64,000 bases of DNA from Saxidomus purpurata (Eukaryota > Mollusca > Bivalvia > Venerida > Veneridae): NCBI GenBank assembly GCA_022818135.1, contig JAFMSR010000012.1, positions 27,730,012 to 27,794,011 on the forward strand. Direction: 5' to 3'. The notes under the pieces were generated by a model, which saw nothing but the letters and a program-made list of their open reading frames with translations, was not told the origin of the DNA and did not search any database. Made by a program: the position numbers and the translations under genes. This document shows positions 32,473 to 44,008 of this stretch, piece by piece; position 1 is the first letter of the stretch; each line of letters starts with the position of its first letter.

Positions 32473-35400
32473 ATGGAGGGTGAGGAACAGACTACTAGTA
32501 CTATAAGCCCAGAATTTCTGGAAAATATCCAGTCAGCAGTAAATTCTCAAGGGGTACTGGGTCAGGTTCAGGTTATTGAGACTGAAAATGGACCAGTCAC
32601 AGTGCTGTTCATGGAAGAGGGAGCGGATACGTCGAACATTGAAGGTGATAATATTACACTCACTGTGACCGATGGCGGGAATGTTGATAATGCAGTCGTT
32701 GATAATGCAGGAGCTCAAGATCAGAATTCCCAAGTGCAGTTCCAATATCAGGTGCAATCAGATGAAGATTACTCACAGTTCCTTGAAAGTGGCTACACTA
32801 CAGAGACAGTCAGTGCTCCTGAACCTGTTAAGGAAGATGTAGCAGCTACAGTTGAGCCAGTTATTGGTTTGCCGGAAGAGGGAACTGTAGAAAACGTTGC
32901 GGAAAAAGTTGGTGTCTCAACAGACACATACTTCATCACAGATACTGGAGAGATCCTTAAAATAGACAGTTCTCTTCTTGGGGATAATTCAGATGCCACT
33001 TTGCAGCTACAGACCAAGGATGGCAATTTGCAAATTCTGAATCAGTTGGGAAGTGTCCAAACAACAAGTCAAGTAGATACTCAGCTAAGTTTTTCACAGC
33101 CCACAGTTGAGAAAACAAACATAACTTATGAGGAAAGTGCTCCATTTGAGTACACAGCCACAAAAGTTGACAGTCCTTTAGTTATTGATGCCTCAAGAGT
33201 GGAAGAACCAAAAGTACTAAGTTATAAAACAACTAATAGACAAAGAACAAACATAATGAGACAACCAGTCTCAAGGTCTAGTCCAGTTACTATTCAGTCA
33301 AAGCCAGTTTTAACAAATCAAACTGTGAAAACTCAAACAAGTTTACTCACTCAATCTCAGTATAAAACTGTGAAACAAGTTGAAGGCATTAGTAACACCC
33401 CAGAAGTTGTGTATCCCAGGTCATACCAGAAACAGACAATTGTGTATCCAAAGATACAGAAGCAAACTCAGTTTACAAATGTAATTAAAGCAGCGCAGCC
33501 GAGTTTCCAGCCAAAAGTGAAAGGAGTGCCTCAACAGATGATTACCACAGTCATGAAACCGCAGTCTCTACTTGAATCTAGCCAGGCATTGTCAAGTCCT
33601 GCTGTAAATAAACTAACAACTGCTCAGGTTCCAGGTAGTATTTTAACAAAACAGAGCTTATATACTAAGAAAACTATCCCTGAACTGAACAGGTTTTCTC
33701 CTCAAGTCATCAACAGACAAGTGCCTGCAGTAGCAAAGCAACAGACTGATCTTCTGTCAGTGGCAATGAAGCAGGCCGAGGTTCCTGAGCAGATTCTGTC
33801 AACAGTTCAGGCAATACAAAGAAAGGTTGCTATACCAACAGTTGCTAAAGATTCGGTACCTGTCCAGTCACAAGCAGACAAATTTTCAACAGAAGAACTT
33901 CCTACGATCAAAGAAAGTCTACAAGCATTTGCAAAACCAGTTGAAGAAGCTGTAGTGTCTGCTTTGAATGAGATACCTGAAAAGCAGTTGACCACAGTGG
34001 AGCAAACTTCACCTCCGTCCTCAACAGAACAGACTACAGCTCTAGAAGATATGGTAATGCAAAAACCACCAGTGTCTGTTGAAAATGCTGATTCACAGAC
34101 GGATGATCTGGGTGAATGTGAAATGGAAATCAATGTTGAACAACGCACTGAAGATGAGCACCCTAAGGTGGATCAGAAAGCAGATGACCAGCCAAAAGAT
34201 GCCACTGACATACCAGAAACTGATACATCAGCTAAACAGGTAGTTATAAAATGCGTGCATGAAAAAGAAAAAATTAGTAATTTTAACAAAATAAAAGAAA
34301 CTGATAAAATAGGGGGTGAAATTAGAGAAATTGAAATTTTAAACCAGGATAAAAACCCAGACACAGGAGAAGTAAATGTCAGTAATTCTAGTGAAATAGG
34401 TAATGAAAATGATGCAAACAAGATTTTGGCTATTAATAAAGAAATTAAGCTGAAATGTACTGAAACAGCACAAAATGTTTTGAAGAAATGTAAAGACAAA
34501 TCACCAAATAAAGGTATAATAGAAAAGGTGGTACTCAGCAGAAAGATAGGAAGCAGACATGTTAAGAGTCTTTGGAAATGTGGAAAGTGTCAATTTACAA
34601 CTTCCAAAAAATTAAAATTTGAACAACATATAGCAGAACATGATGCTATGAAACTCAGTCCAAACCAAAACGCATCGGAAAATAGTATAGAATGCGAAAT
34701 CTGTTGTGTGGTAATGCCAAAGGTAGTTTACAATAAGCATGTTCTTAAAATGCATCATCCCAGAAGATACGACTGTGAAAAATGTAAGTGGATATTTTGG
34801 AGCGAGCGGAGTCTTAAAAAGCACATCTGTAAGCCTGTTTGCAAAGATGATAAAAATATATCTGATTTAAGAATTAAGACACAAAGTACAAATCATGGAA
34901 TGGCAAAAGGCAACACTATCCAGGAATATCAGTTAAAGAGAAAATATGCAAGTCATAAAAGAATTGAAAGTTCATATAGGTCAAAAACTATTAGTAAACA
35001 GAAGTTTAGTAGTAGGGGTTATATTCTTCATAAAAATTCAGAAAATATAAATGAAATTTTAACATCTGATAAAAAAATAGCAAAGGTTAGAACTGAAGAG
35101 GAGCTGCCAGTAAAGCATATTCTCGAAAGTTTGAAAATTACTGAAAGAAAGTCTGAGCTCGATTTGATTGATCTTAATAATAAAACTGACGAAAGTACAG
35201 CTATTGTAAGAAAGGGAATTCATGATAAAGAAACTAGTGAAAGCAAGGGAGGACAGGAATTGGCAGGTAGAAGTAAAGAAGAAAGCTTGTCTGAAATTTT
35301 GTGCGAGCAGTTGAGTTCTAGCATAGAAGGGGAAAGCAATGCAAATAACCTTATCTTCACAAGCGAAACTGATTCAGATACTGAAGCAGAAACAATAGAA

Positions 35401-38342
35401 ATTAGTGACGATGATAGTATATCTGATACATATAATAGTATTGTTGAGGTTTTAAAAACCAAGGCAGACAGATTGAATACAGACCAGAATCCTGAGAAGT
35501 ACACTTCCTTCAAAATTGTCAATACTGAAAATCAGGAAGTGTATGATTTTTGTCCATGTGTAGTGGTTGAAAAGATAGGATGTCTAGATCAGGATGAAAG
35601 TGCAAGGAGCAAGTGTACAAAATATATAGAATATAGTGACAATGTAAGCAGCAGTAATAAACCAGATTTATCTGAACCATTTGAAGGTGGAGACCATGGG
35701 GTAAAAGGCAGTAGAAGTGGTAAAGCTAGTAGTTTGCCTAACAGTATTTTAGAAAACAACGAATCTGATTTAGGTAGTAAAGAAAATGAGAATGATACAA
35801 ATTACAATCCAAAGGAAGAGTGGAGTAGTGATGATGGATCAGAGAAAGATGAGTTTGTAAGATTTAAGAAAGCATCCAGTACCCAAAATTTAATAAAAAG
35901 TTCTAAATATAAGGCTGGTTTGTCAGCAAACAATGATGATAAAGAAAGGTCCTGCATCTTTTGTGCGAAGCATTTTATCGGGTGTCAAAGACTGAACAGA
36001 CATCTTAGGCTAGTTCATACAGGTCCATTTAAATGTCTCATTTGCAAAGCCACATTTAAGAAAAAAACAGAGTACAAAACACATCGCAAGACTCATAGAC
36101 TAAGAAATACTTACCAATGCAGTCAGTGTGATAAAACTTTCGAATCACTAACGCAAAAGTACTACCATATCCGGAAAGAGCACAAAAGCCCTTACCTTTG
36201 TGAAATTTGTGGTAGAAAATTGTTTACAAAACAGATTTATCTCAAACATTTAAAAGCTCATCAAGGGTTACGAAATTTTCATTGTCCTATGTGTGACTTT
36301 GGTTTTAACAAGGAAGAAAGCTTAGAAAAGCATGAAATTGATTGTGGTACTGAAGCAGAAGTTAATCGACTAGCATGGATTAAAAGAAGTGCGGAGAAAA
36401 ACTTTTTATCGGAGACTGGAGGAAATGTAAATGCCAGGTCACATAAATGCAACATGTGTAGTAAAAGTTTTGTAACCTTAACATCTTTATCAGTGCACAA
36501 GAAATCTATTCATAATGTAGCTGTTAAAAAGACAGCTGTAAGAAGGTCACATTTTAGTGTTCTAACTGTATCAGAATTGACTATGAAAGAGAAAAAAGCA
36601 CTGTCTTTCAGGAAAAACAATTTTTGGTTTGTGAACTTTCCGATTGAACAAATGAATGAATGTGAAATGGATGAAGACACTTGTACTGAAATGTTACAGG
36701 ATGATGTAGTGAAATGTATTAATATTGATGGCCTGAAAAAAGTTTTCCAGTGTGATTTCTGTAAACAGTGTTTTGATAGCCAAGGGAAAGTGAGGGCACA
36801 TGTACTGGTACATAAAACTGTATGTTCCCTCTGTAACCGCATTCTCCATGATTACACTGCATTAAGAAGGCATAGGATATTTGCCCATTCCGGTAGTGGG
36901 GGAAAAAACATACCTTGCAAGAAGTGCAAAAAAGAGTTCTGCACTGAAAATGATTTGCTTTATCACATGAAAATACATGTTGGCCCATGGATCTGCGAGT
37001 TGAAGAAATGTGGGGCAAACTTTTCAGAAAAGAAAGATCTTAATAGACACAAGCATAGTCACTCAGAGGGGAAATTTGTGTGTGTTTGTGAACGAAGCTT
37101 TGGGGCAAAAGAGAGCTTGATAAATCATGTTAAAGTTAATGGAGGTAAATGTCTGGCTCCACTGTGGCCAGATGAACATATTGTTTGTTTAAATAAAAAT
37201 ATAATTGATAAGGTAGAACCAATTCTAGACATACCTGTGAGTGAGGTAGAGTCATACATAGAAAAGGGTGAGGATGTTGTTGTAGAAGGTAAAGGGACCG
37301 TAAGAGCACCTTACATGTGTAAAGTATGTGATGCACAGTTTGTATCTGCGAGTCTCACAAAAAATCACATCCTCCTGCGACACTGCAAAAACATTGAGGA
37401 GAGGTCATTCTACTGTAGTCTGTGTGGTTTTAGCACTCATCGCTCTGATTTGATGAAAACACATCAGAAAACTCATCAGAGTACCTTCAAATGTGATTTT
37501 TGTCCCTCCTCCTTTGACGAGTTGGAGAAACTTCAGAGACATGTTCTCTATCATTTAAAAGATCAATTTCAATGTTCTTGCTGTTCGAAAACGTATGTTT
37601 CTAGACAAGCTTGTAGGGATCACATTCTTACCTCTCATGCTGAATTACAAGAGAAAGATAAGAATTTACTTTCAACTGATGGTAAGTCAAATGATGCTGA
37701 TAAAACAAAAAAGGATTATGCAAGGTTAGAAGAACCGGGTCCTTCTAATTTGATCAGTTTGGCTGAATCACCTGATACAAGTAAACAGCAACAATCTGAA
37801 GCCGAAAATGGTCTTTCAGAGAATGTATGTAAAGCAGCAAAAAACTTGACTGAAACATTTCAGAAAAATAATTCAAAAATGGAAAAATGTGAAAGCCAGG
37901 CTGTAGGTGAGTTAAGTGAAGGTACTGCTTTTGGTGATGATGTTAATGAAGACAATGCTGATGTGCAGAAAAGTAGTAGTATTGATTTGGGAAATGTTAA
38001 TAAAACACAGAAAATGAAAACTAAAGAGAAAGAAGGTAACAAAGGCAATGTGAAATCTTTGAAAGCACAAAAAGTAAGTGCAGGCATGGATGAGGAAGTG
38101 AATTATATTATTGAAATTGAAAACAGTGGCAAAAGTAATTTAGCAGAAAAATGTCCTGCGGCATTTCAAGAAGAAATAAATAACAAACATACTGCTGAAC
38201 ATGTGACTGCACAGAAGGGACTGCCTTTGAATGAAATCAACCAGCAACCAATGGATACATCAGAGCTCGATCCTTCAAAACAGATACAACCACGAAGTTC
38301 TAAGACCGCATATGATAATTTGGTGGATCAGATTGGCACAAT
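32473..38342 (+). CDS. Giant C2H2 zinc-finger protein, exon 1
   Basis: 1,957 codons, uninterrupted. The start is MEGEEQTTSTISPEF, with an in-frame stop upstream. Residues 1-700 are low-complexity and Q/T/S/E-rich, probably disordered. Three fingers lie at about 702-790, an acidic S/D/E-rich spacer to about 1155, then about 15 C2H2 fingers between 1160 and 1723 (for example CLICKATFKKKTEYKTHRKTH). A charged tail holds QQPMDTSELD. Linkers between fingers are mostly not the TGEKP type. The in-frame TAA at 38344 is not the real end: CACAAT|GTAAGT at 38342/38343 is a consensus donor, leaving two bases that combine with T at 38820 to make ATT (Ile). It is probably a nuclear nucleic-acid-binding protein. 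No orthologue is recognised. Confidence 0.85.
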
Positions 38343-38819
38343 GTAAGTAACTCGGATTTATTGACTGATTTATATTAATGGTTTTAAGTTTTTTGCTTTC
38401 AACTTCAAGGGCATGTTCCACTTGCAGATAACACTGAAATTTGATAAGCCGGTCTGAATCACTTTTTTATTACTTGAAGTTACATAGTATGTTAAAAAAA
38501 ATGAAACCAGCTATCAAATATCTTTTATGATACTTGGACCTATGACTGATAGATTAGAGTCTGACGCTCTTCCTCGCGCATTGACGCAGTTTGACGCATC
38601 ATCATGTGTCGGGGGTGTATTTTATTGTTTATACCATTGTAGTTTATATGAATCTTACTTGTTATATTATGAAAGAAAGCTCCATAGCTCCTTTAATCGC
38701 TTTTGAACACTTCTTCCAGACATAAACTTGCTTTAAAGTGTCAAGTTTTCAAGTAAAGTCAATCTTCAGTCTCTTACACAGTCTAGATGTGTCTAAATCT
38801 TGTAATCATTTTGTTTCAG

Positions 38820-39621
38820 TCTTACAGAAGAAGTTTTGACTACAGCTACCATTGGTGAAAATACGAGTTCAACGGTAATGCCTGAAACACAAGATGTCCC
38901 TGATTTCTATGAATATAAAAGCACTGTTCCGGATGGTTTAGAGTTATACATACCTAATGTAGGACCTTACATTTGTGAAGGATGTGGGATTTCATGTGAC
39001 GGCCAGGATAACTTTAAGAGTCATGTGCAAACGCATCATACTGAAGGACTGAGGTGTAAAATTTGCAATAAAAGATCCACAACTCAGATCATTCTGGTCG
39101 CTCATATGATTGATAAGCACTTGGATGGAAAACCTCTCGCGTGCCCACAATGTAAAAAGACGTTTAAAAAACTAAACACATATTGGAGGCATGCTGAAAT
39201 GCATGCAAAATGCTTCGTTTGTGAAGTTTGTTCGAGGCCATTCAGGAAGAAATATGATCTTACAGAGCACTTGCATTTGCATGTTGAAAGTAAGAAGTTC
39301 TGCATAAGATGTGGGGAAAGATTCGATAATGCTGATCAACTTAGAATGCATACATGGAATGTTCATAAAATTCTACTGCACAAATCTAAGAACAGGAGTC
39401 AAAAACCACGAGCAAATACACAAAATTGGAAATGGATGCATAGAAATAGGAGGGTTAAGAAGATGAATGAATTTCCTGAAAAGGTGTGTAGATTAAGAGC
39501 AATCTCGGAGTTAAAAGGACATAGTTGGTCATCATCTTGTTTGCATCATTTTCATATACTTTCACGTAATTTGAAACAGATAACCTGTGATAATAGACCA
39601 CATGGAAGAAATGGGCTGTAA
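38820..39621 (+). CDS. Zinc-finger gene, exon 2 (alternative last exon with 5 fingers)
   Basis: The acceptor TTTTGTTTCAG precedes 38820 and the phase fits exon 1. The frame reads LTEEVLTTATIGENTSST, then an open region with five C2H2 fingers (CEGCGISCDGQ..., CKICNKRS..., CPQCKKTFKK..., CEVCSRPFRKK..., CIRCGERFDN...) and a basic C-terminus ending GRNGL at a TAA. AATAAA follows at about 39685, so this can act as a last exon giving a short isoform. A second use is likely: ACG|GTAATG at 38874/38875 is an internal donor in phase 0, which fits the 40532 exon. So 38820-38874 may be an internal exon in the long isoform. Confidence 0.75.
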
Positions 39622-40090
39622 AATAGCTAAAATATCTACAAAATACATGAAGCTTGCTAGCAGATTCTGTTGTAGCGAAAAGAAATAAAGAACATTGTCT
39701 TTGGATTTATCTCGATATGCTGCAGGTAATGAAAGATAAAAAGTAAAGTTTCTTTTATACAATGTCAACAGCTAGAAAGATGTATTAAGAGACAGGACAT
39801 GTTTTCCTGTGGTCTCTTAATGCAGGTTTTCCTGTTCCTGAAGGTAACATTTTTTATTACAGATCATTAAAAGATATGCAGATCTGTAGTCTGTCATCGT
39901 TACACCAACATTTTATCTCTTTTTCAAAGAAAATCTGTTTATTGGCTTCGCTTATTAACATGTAAATCAAAACTTGTCAATTAGTTTCACAGTATAGAAT
40001 CTATGAAAGTTAAAGTTATTTACTAAGTATATACATGTTTCATGTAAATGACAAGAACATGGCTCTGAAGAAAGATAATGTGTGAAATGT

Positions 40091-40410
40091 ATACCCCCGA
40101 AACGAAGTTTGGGGGGTATATAGGAGTCACCCGGTAGTTGGCCGTCACCTGGTAGTTGGCCGGTCTGTCAGGTGGTCTGTCGCATTTTCCTTGTCTGGAG
40201 CATAACTGGAATTCAATACAGCTTCATACAATGGTCAAGCACATTGAGAGGAAGTGCAGTGCACAAGATTCATAACTCCATCTTGACTTGTTACAGAGTT
40301 ATTGCCCTTTGTTACTTTTCCTTGTTTTTTTACAAGGTATTCTGTCACTACCAACCTCTTCAGTTTATAAAGCAGTCGGGGTATTAATCACACTTAGTGA
40401 TAAGTCTAGC
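40091..40410 (+). mobile_element. Satellite-type element, ATACCCCCGA family (F), short
   Basis: The 5' end is a near-palindrome (ATACCCCCGAAACG...TTTGGGGGGTAT), followed by two CACCYGGTAGTTGGCCG repeats. One core unit related to element D follows (GGAAGTGCAGTGCACAAG, AACTCCATCTTGACTTG). The 3' motif TCGGGGTAT (40377-40385) complements the start with one base missing, then hairpin ATCAC ACTTA GTGAT (40388-40402). The CTCTTGTT end is degraded. It lies in the intron. Confidence 0.6.
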
Positions 40411-40531
40411 TTAATATAATTTTTAATAAATGAAGCAAATACTTTGACTAAAAGCCAGAATAAATCAAAACTAAAAATGATTGATTACAGAACTTGAGAT
40501 ACATAAATAATTATCATGCTCACTTTTGCAG

Positions 40532-40647
40532 AATACAGAGGCATTGGTAGGAGATGTCGAGACGACTTTGGCAGTCACAGAGGCATCTGGAGAATTGGCA
40601 CAGACTTCACAAGCCTCACAAGCAAGTGGCGAGATGAAAAGTATTGA
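40532..40647 (+). CDS. Zinc-finger gene, exon 3 (116-bp micro-exon)
   Basis: The acceptor CACTTTTGCAG precedes 40532 and the donor ATTGA|GTAAGT follows 40647. The only open frame starts at the first base: NTEALVGDVETTLAVTEASG..., an acidic T/A/S-rich segment like exon 1. It leaves two bases (GA) that join T at 48338 to give GAT (Asp). Upstream it needs a phase-0 donor, which 38874 supplies. Exon 2a (55 bp) plus exon 3 (116 bp) total 171 bp, so skipping both keeps the frame. Confidence 0.65.
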
Positions 40648-42340
40648 GTAAGTACATTCTTCTGAAATTGTATACACCTATTTCTTGGCTTTTAGCTTAA
40701 ACCAAGGTGAGATTTTTAAAATCAGTGAGCTATTACACCCCCACAGACACAATAGTAGGTTAGTATCTATGCATTGGTCAGTCTGGAAATATTGTTTGGT
40801 ATGTAACTTTGGAGTGCTTTAAAGGATTTTGAATTGACTTTGTACAGTTCTTCACCACATTGAAAAAGGTCTGTTCAGTGTAAGAGCATATGTCCTTGCC
40901 TCAAAGGTGAAGGTTACTCTTAAGTATCTAAAGGTAAAATATAGGTAATATAACACTTTGCCTGGTCTGTTACCAGATTTGTAGGTCAAGGTGACAGAGG
41001 CGAAAGGTAAAATATACTATCATGGACATATCTCAGTAACCACTTATGATATTGATTTGAAACTTCATTTATGTCTTCAGACAGTCAAGCAAGATAACTC
41101 TTGTATGAATTTAGTACAAATCATGGCCCTTGTTTGACTTAGAAAATTTGGTTAAAGTTTTGCATGCAAGGTACCATCATGCGAATATCTCAGTAACCAC
41201 TCATGGGATTGATTTGAAACTTCAATATAGTCTTTAAAGGTATCAAAAAATCAGGTTAGATAACTCCTGACAGGATTTATAATCAATTATGGCCCTTGTT
41301 GAACTTAGAAAGTTTGGTTAAAGTTTTTCATGCAAGCTGAATTTGTTTTATGTGCAAGGTACTATCATGCACATATCAAAGTTACCATTGCTTAACTTGA
41401 TTTGTAACATCTTTAGAATGTTAAGGGGCCTCCAGCATTCAAGTTTGATTACTCTTGACTGAATTAATTACAAATTATGGCCCTTGTTGAACTTAGAAGT
41501 TGTATGCAAGGTACTATAATACACATCTTTCAGTAAGCACTTAAGGGATCGATTCGAAACTTCATTAAAGTCTTCAAGGGCGTCAGACTGTCAAGTTGGA
41601 TAAGTATTGTATGCATTTAATTCAAATTATGGCCCTTCTTTGACTTAGAAAATTTGGTTAAAAATTTACATGCCACGTTCTATCATGCTTATATCTCAGT
41701 TACCACTCTGACATGGGATTTATTTAAAACTTCAATATAGTCTTTAGGGGTATCAAAGCATCAGGTTAAATAACTCCTGACTTAATTAATGATAAATTAT
41801 GGGATTAGTTTATACTAATTTATTTATTCTCGATTGCGAAACAGTTCTTACAACTTATATTAATCGCTCTCGAGACCCAGATGGAATCAACCTCGAAGAG
41901 AGAGAGGTAATGTGGATTTAATTGTGTCTTGCCTAAGGACACTACCGACATGGCGATGGTAGGGATCGAACCCGGGGCCCTTCGATCCTGAGGCGAACGC
42001 GCTACCATTGCGCCATGGCGGCTCCACTACTTATGGGATTGATTTGTGTTCAGGGGTATCAAGCAATAAAAGTGGAATTATGCACATTTTTTTCAAGTAA
42101 AAATCCAACTGAAATAGGTGTGTGTAAAAAGGGTAGAGGAAATAATAGCTTTTAACCCAATTTACCAAACTCTTCCTGCTACCAGTACGAAATAATAACT
42201 TTCCAAATATAACTTTTGCTATTTTGACTGGGAGAGTCGATTTAAAAAAAAAATAACTGCATGCAGGAGTTGCTTCCCTTCCACTGCCGAAATCTCTACC
42301 AACAACAACACAAGGGAGATCACTGGGAAGAAAGGAACTA
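40648..42340 (+). repeat. Intronic satellite core of AGCTCGAC-family type
   Basis: From about 40960 to 42060 there are about five units of about 170-185 bp with TATCTCAGTAACCACT, GGGATTGATTTGAAACTTC, GATAACTCCTGAC, AATTATGGCCCTTGTTGA and TTTGGTTAAAGTTTTGCATG. The ends of an element are not recognisable. The SINE at 41807-42030 interrupts it. The left 300 bp and 42060-42340 show nothing further. Confidence 0.55.
41807..42030 (-). mobile_element. tRNA-derived SINE, family S3
   Basis: On the minus strand it opens GGAGCCGCCATGGCGCAATG, with A box GCGCAATGGTAGCGCG, anticodon-arm-like CGTTCGCCTCAGGATCG and B box GGGTTCGATCCC. Then comes GTGTCCTTAGGCAAGACAC, a central motif common in invertebrate SINEs. 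The word TTATGGGATT flanks it at 41797-41806 and 42031-42040. That word is also part of the host repeat, so it is weaker evidence for a target duplication. Confidence 0.8.
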
Positions 42341-42944
42341 TTTTTAGCTCACCTGTGCCAGAGTGAGCTATTAGGATCGCATTCCGTCCGTCCACCATTT
42401 CCTTCAAATGACATCTCCTCTGAAACCACTGGGCCAATGTTGATGAAACACTCTATCAAAGTTGTTCAAAGAATTCCATTACATGCAGAACTCTGGTTGC
42501 TATGGCAACAAATAGGAAAAACTTTAAAAATCTTCTTCTCTGAAACCACAAGGCCTAGAGCTTAGATATTTGGCATGTAGCATTGTCTAGTGGACCTCTA
42601 CCAATATTGTTCAAATTATAACCCCCAGGTCAAAATTGACCCCGCACGGGGGTCACTTAGTTTTACATAGGCTAATATAGGAAAAACTTTAAAAATCTTC
42701 TTCTCTGAAACCACAGGGCCTAGAGCTTAGATATATGGCATGTAGCATTGTCTAGTAGACCTCTTGAAAGTTTGTTCAAATTATGCCCCTGGGGTCAAAA
42801 TTGGCCTTTCCCTGGGGGGGTGGGGGGGGGGTCACTTTATTTTTGAAAACCTATTTGGTATATAACATTGTCTAGTGATCTTCCACCAGACAAGTGGACT
42901 TGTACCAAGGTGAGCGATATAGGGCCATCTTGGCCCTCTTGTTT
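42341..42944 (+). mobile_element. Satellite-type element, AGCTCACC family, copy B1
   Basis: It starts TTTTTAGCTCACC...GAGTGAGCTAT (near-palindrome), then CCGTCCGTCC. Units of about 165 bp carry TCTTCTCTGAAACCACA, GGCCTAGAGCTTAGATAT, GGCATGTAGCATTGTCTAG and CCCCGCACGGGGGTCAC. The 3' end has GGTGAGCGATAT, hairpin AGGGCCA TCT TGGCCCT (42921-42937) and CTTGTTT. The next element (C1) begins within a few bases. Confidence 0.85.
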
Positions 42945-44000
42945 TATTATGCCCCCGAAGGGTGGCATATTAAAATCGCACCGTCTGTCCGTCCGTCCGT
43001 GCGTCCCCACTTACAAATTCGTGTCCGGACTGTAACTTTGTCATGCATTGAAGGATTTTAAAATAACTTGGCACACATGTCTAGCACATCAAGACGACGT
43101 GTTGCGTGCAAGACCCACATCCCAACCTCAAAGGTGAAGGTCACACTTGGAGTATGAAGGTTATGGAATCCTCTATATATGCACACATTCGTGTCCGGAC
43201 TGTAACTTTGTCATGCATTGAAGGATTTTCAAATAACTAGACACACATGTCTGGCACATCAAGACGACGTGTCGCGTGCAAGACCCACGTCCCTAGCTCA
43301 AAGGTCAAGGTCATACTTAGAGTTTGAAGGTAATGGATTCCGCTATATATGCATATATGCACACATTCGTGTCCAGACTGTAACTTTGTCATGCATTGAA
43401 GGATTTTAAAATAACTTGGCACAAATGTCTAGCACATCAAGACGACGTGTCGCGTGCAAGACCCACGTCCCTAGCTCAAAGGTCAAGGTCACACTTAGAG
43501 TTTGAAGTTAATGGATTCCTCTATATATGCATATATGCACACATTCGTGTCCGGACTGTAACTTTGTCATGCCTTGAAGGATTTTAAAATAATTTGGCAC
43601 AAATGTCTAGCACATCAAGACGACATGTCGCGTGCAAGACCCACATCCCTACCACAAAGGTCAAGGTCACACTTAGAGTTTATAGGTAATGGAATCCTGT
43701 ATATATGCATACATTTGTGTCCGGACTATAACTTTATTATGCTTTGAAGGATTTTAAAATAACTTGGCACAAATGTCTAGCACATCAAGCGGATGTGTCG
43801 CGTGCAATACCCAAGTCCCTACCTCAAAGGTCAAGGTCACACTTAGTGTTTAAAGTAATGGAATACTGTATGCATGATTACTCTGTCATGCATGGAAGGA
43901 TTTTAAAATTACATAGCACATTTATTGAGCACATGGAGAGGACACAGACTGTGAGGCACCTCTTTTGGGGGCATTCGTCACTTGTGACGGACAGCTCTTG
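42945..44000 (+). mobile_element. Satellite-type element, ATGCCCCC family, copy C1
   Basis: It starts TATTATGCCCCCGAAGGGTGGCAT at 42945 (near-palindrome around TGCC/GGCA), then an AAAATCGCACC block and a GTCC microsatellite. Five or six units of 170-178 bp are counted from the GTGTCCGGACTGTAAC starts at 43021, 43191, 43369, 43547 and 43717. The 3' end has GGGGGCAT (43967-43974) complementary to the start, a perfect hairpin CGTCAC TT GTGACG (43976-43989), then ACAGCTCTTG. Open frames inside are the repeat read through. Confidence 0.85.
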
Positions 44001-44008
44001 TTAGTCCA

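Noticed and set aside
43218..44004. Several similar peptides of 60-86 residues (MKDFKITWHKC...)
   Set aside because: They are the C1 satellite units read through; each unit gives nearly the same peptide.
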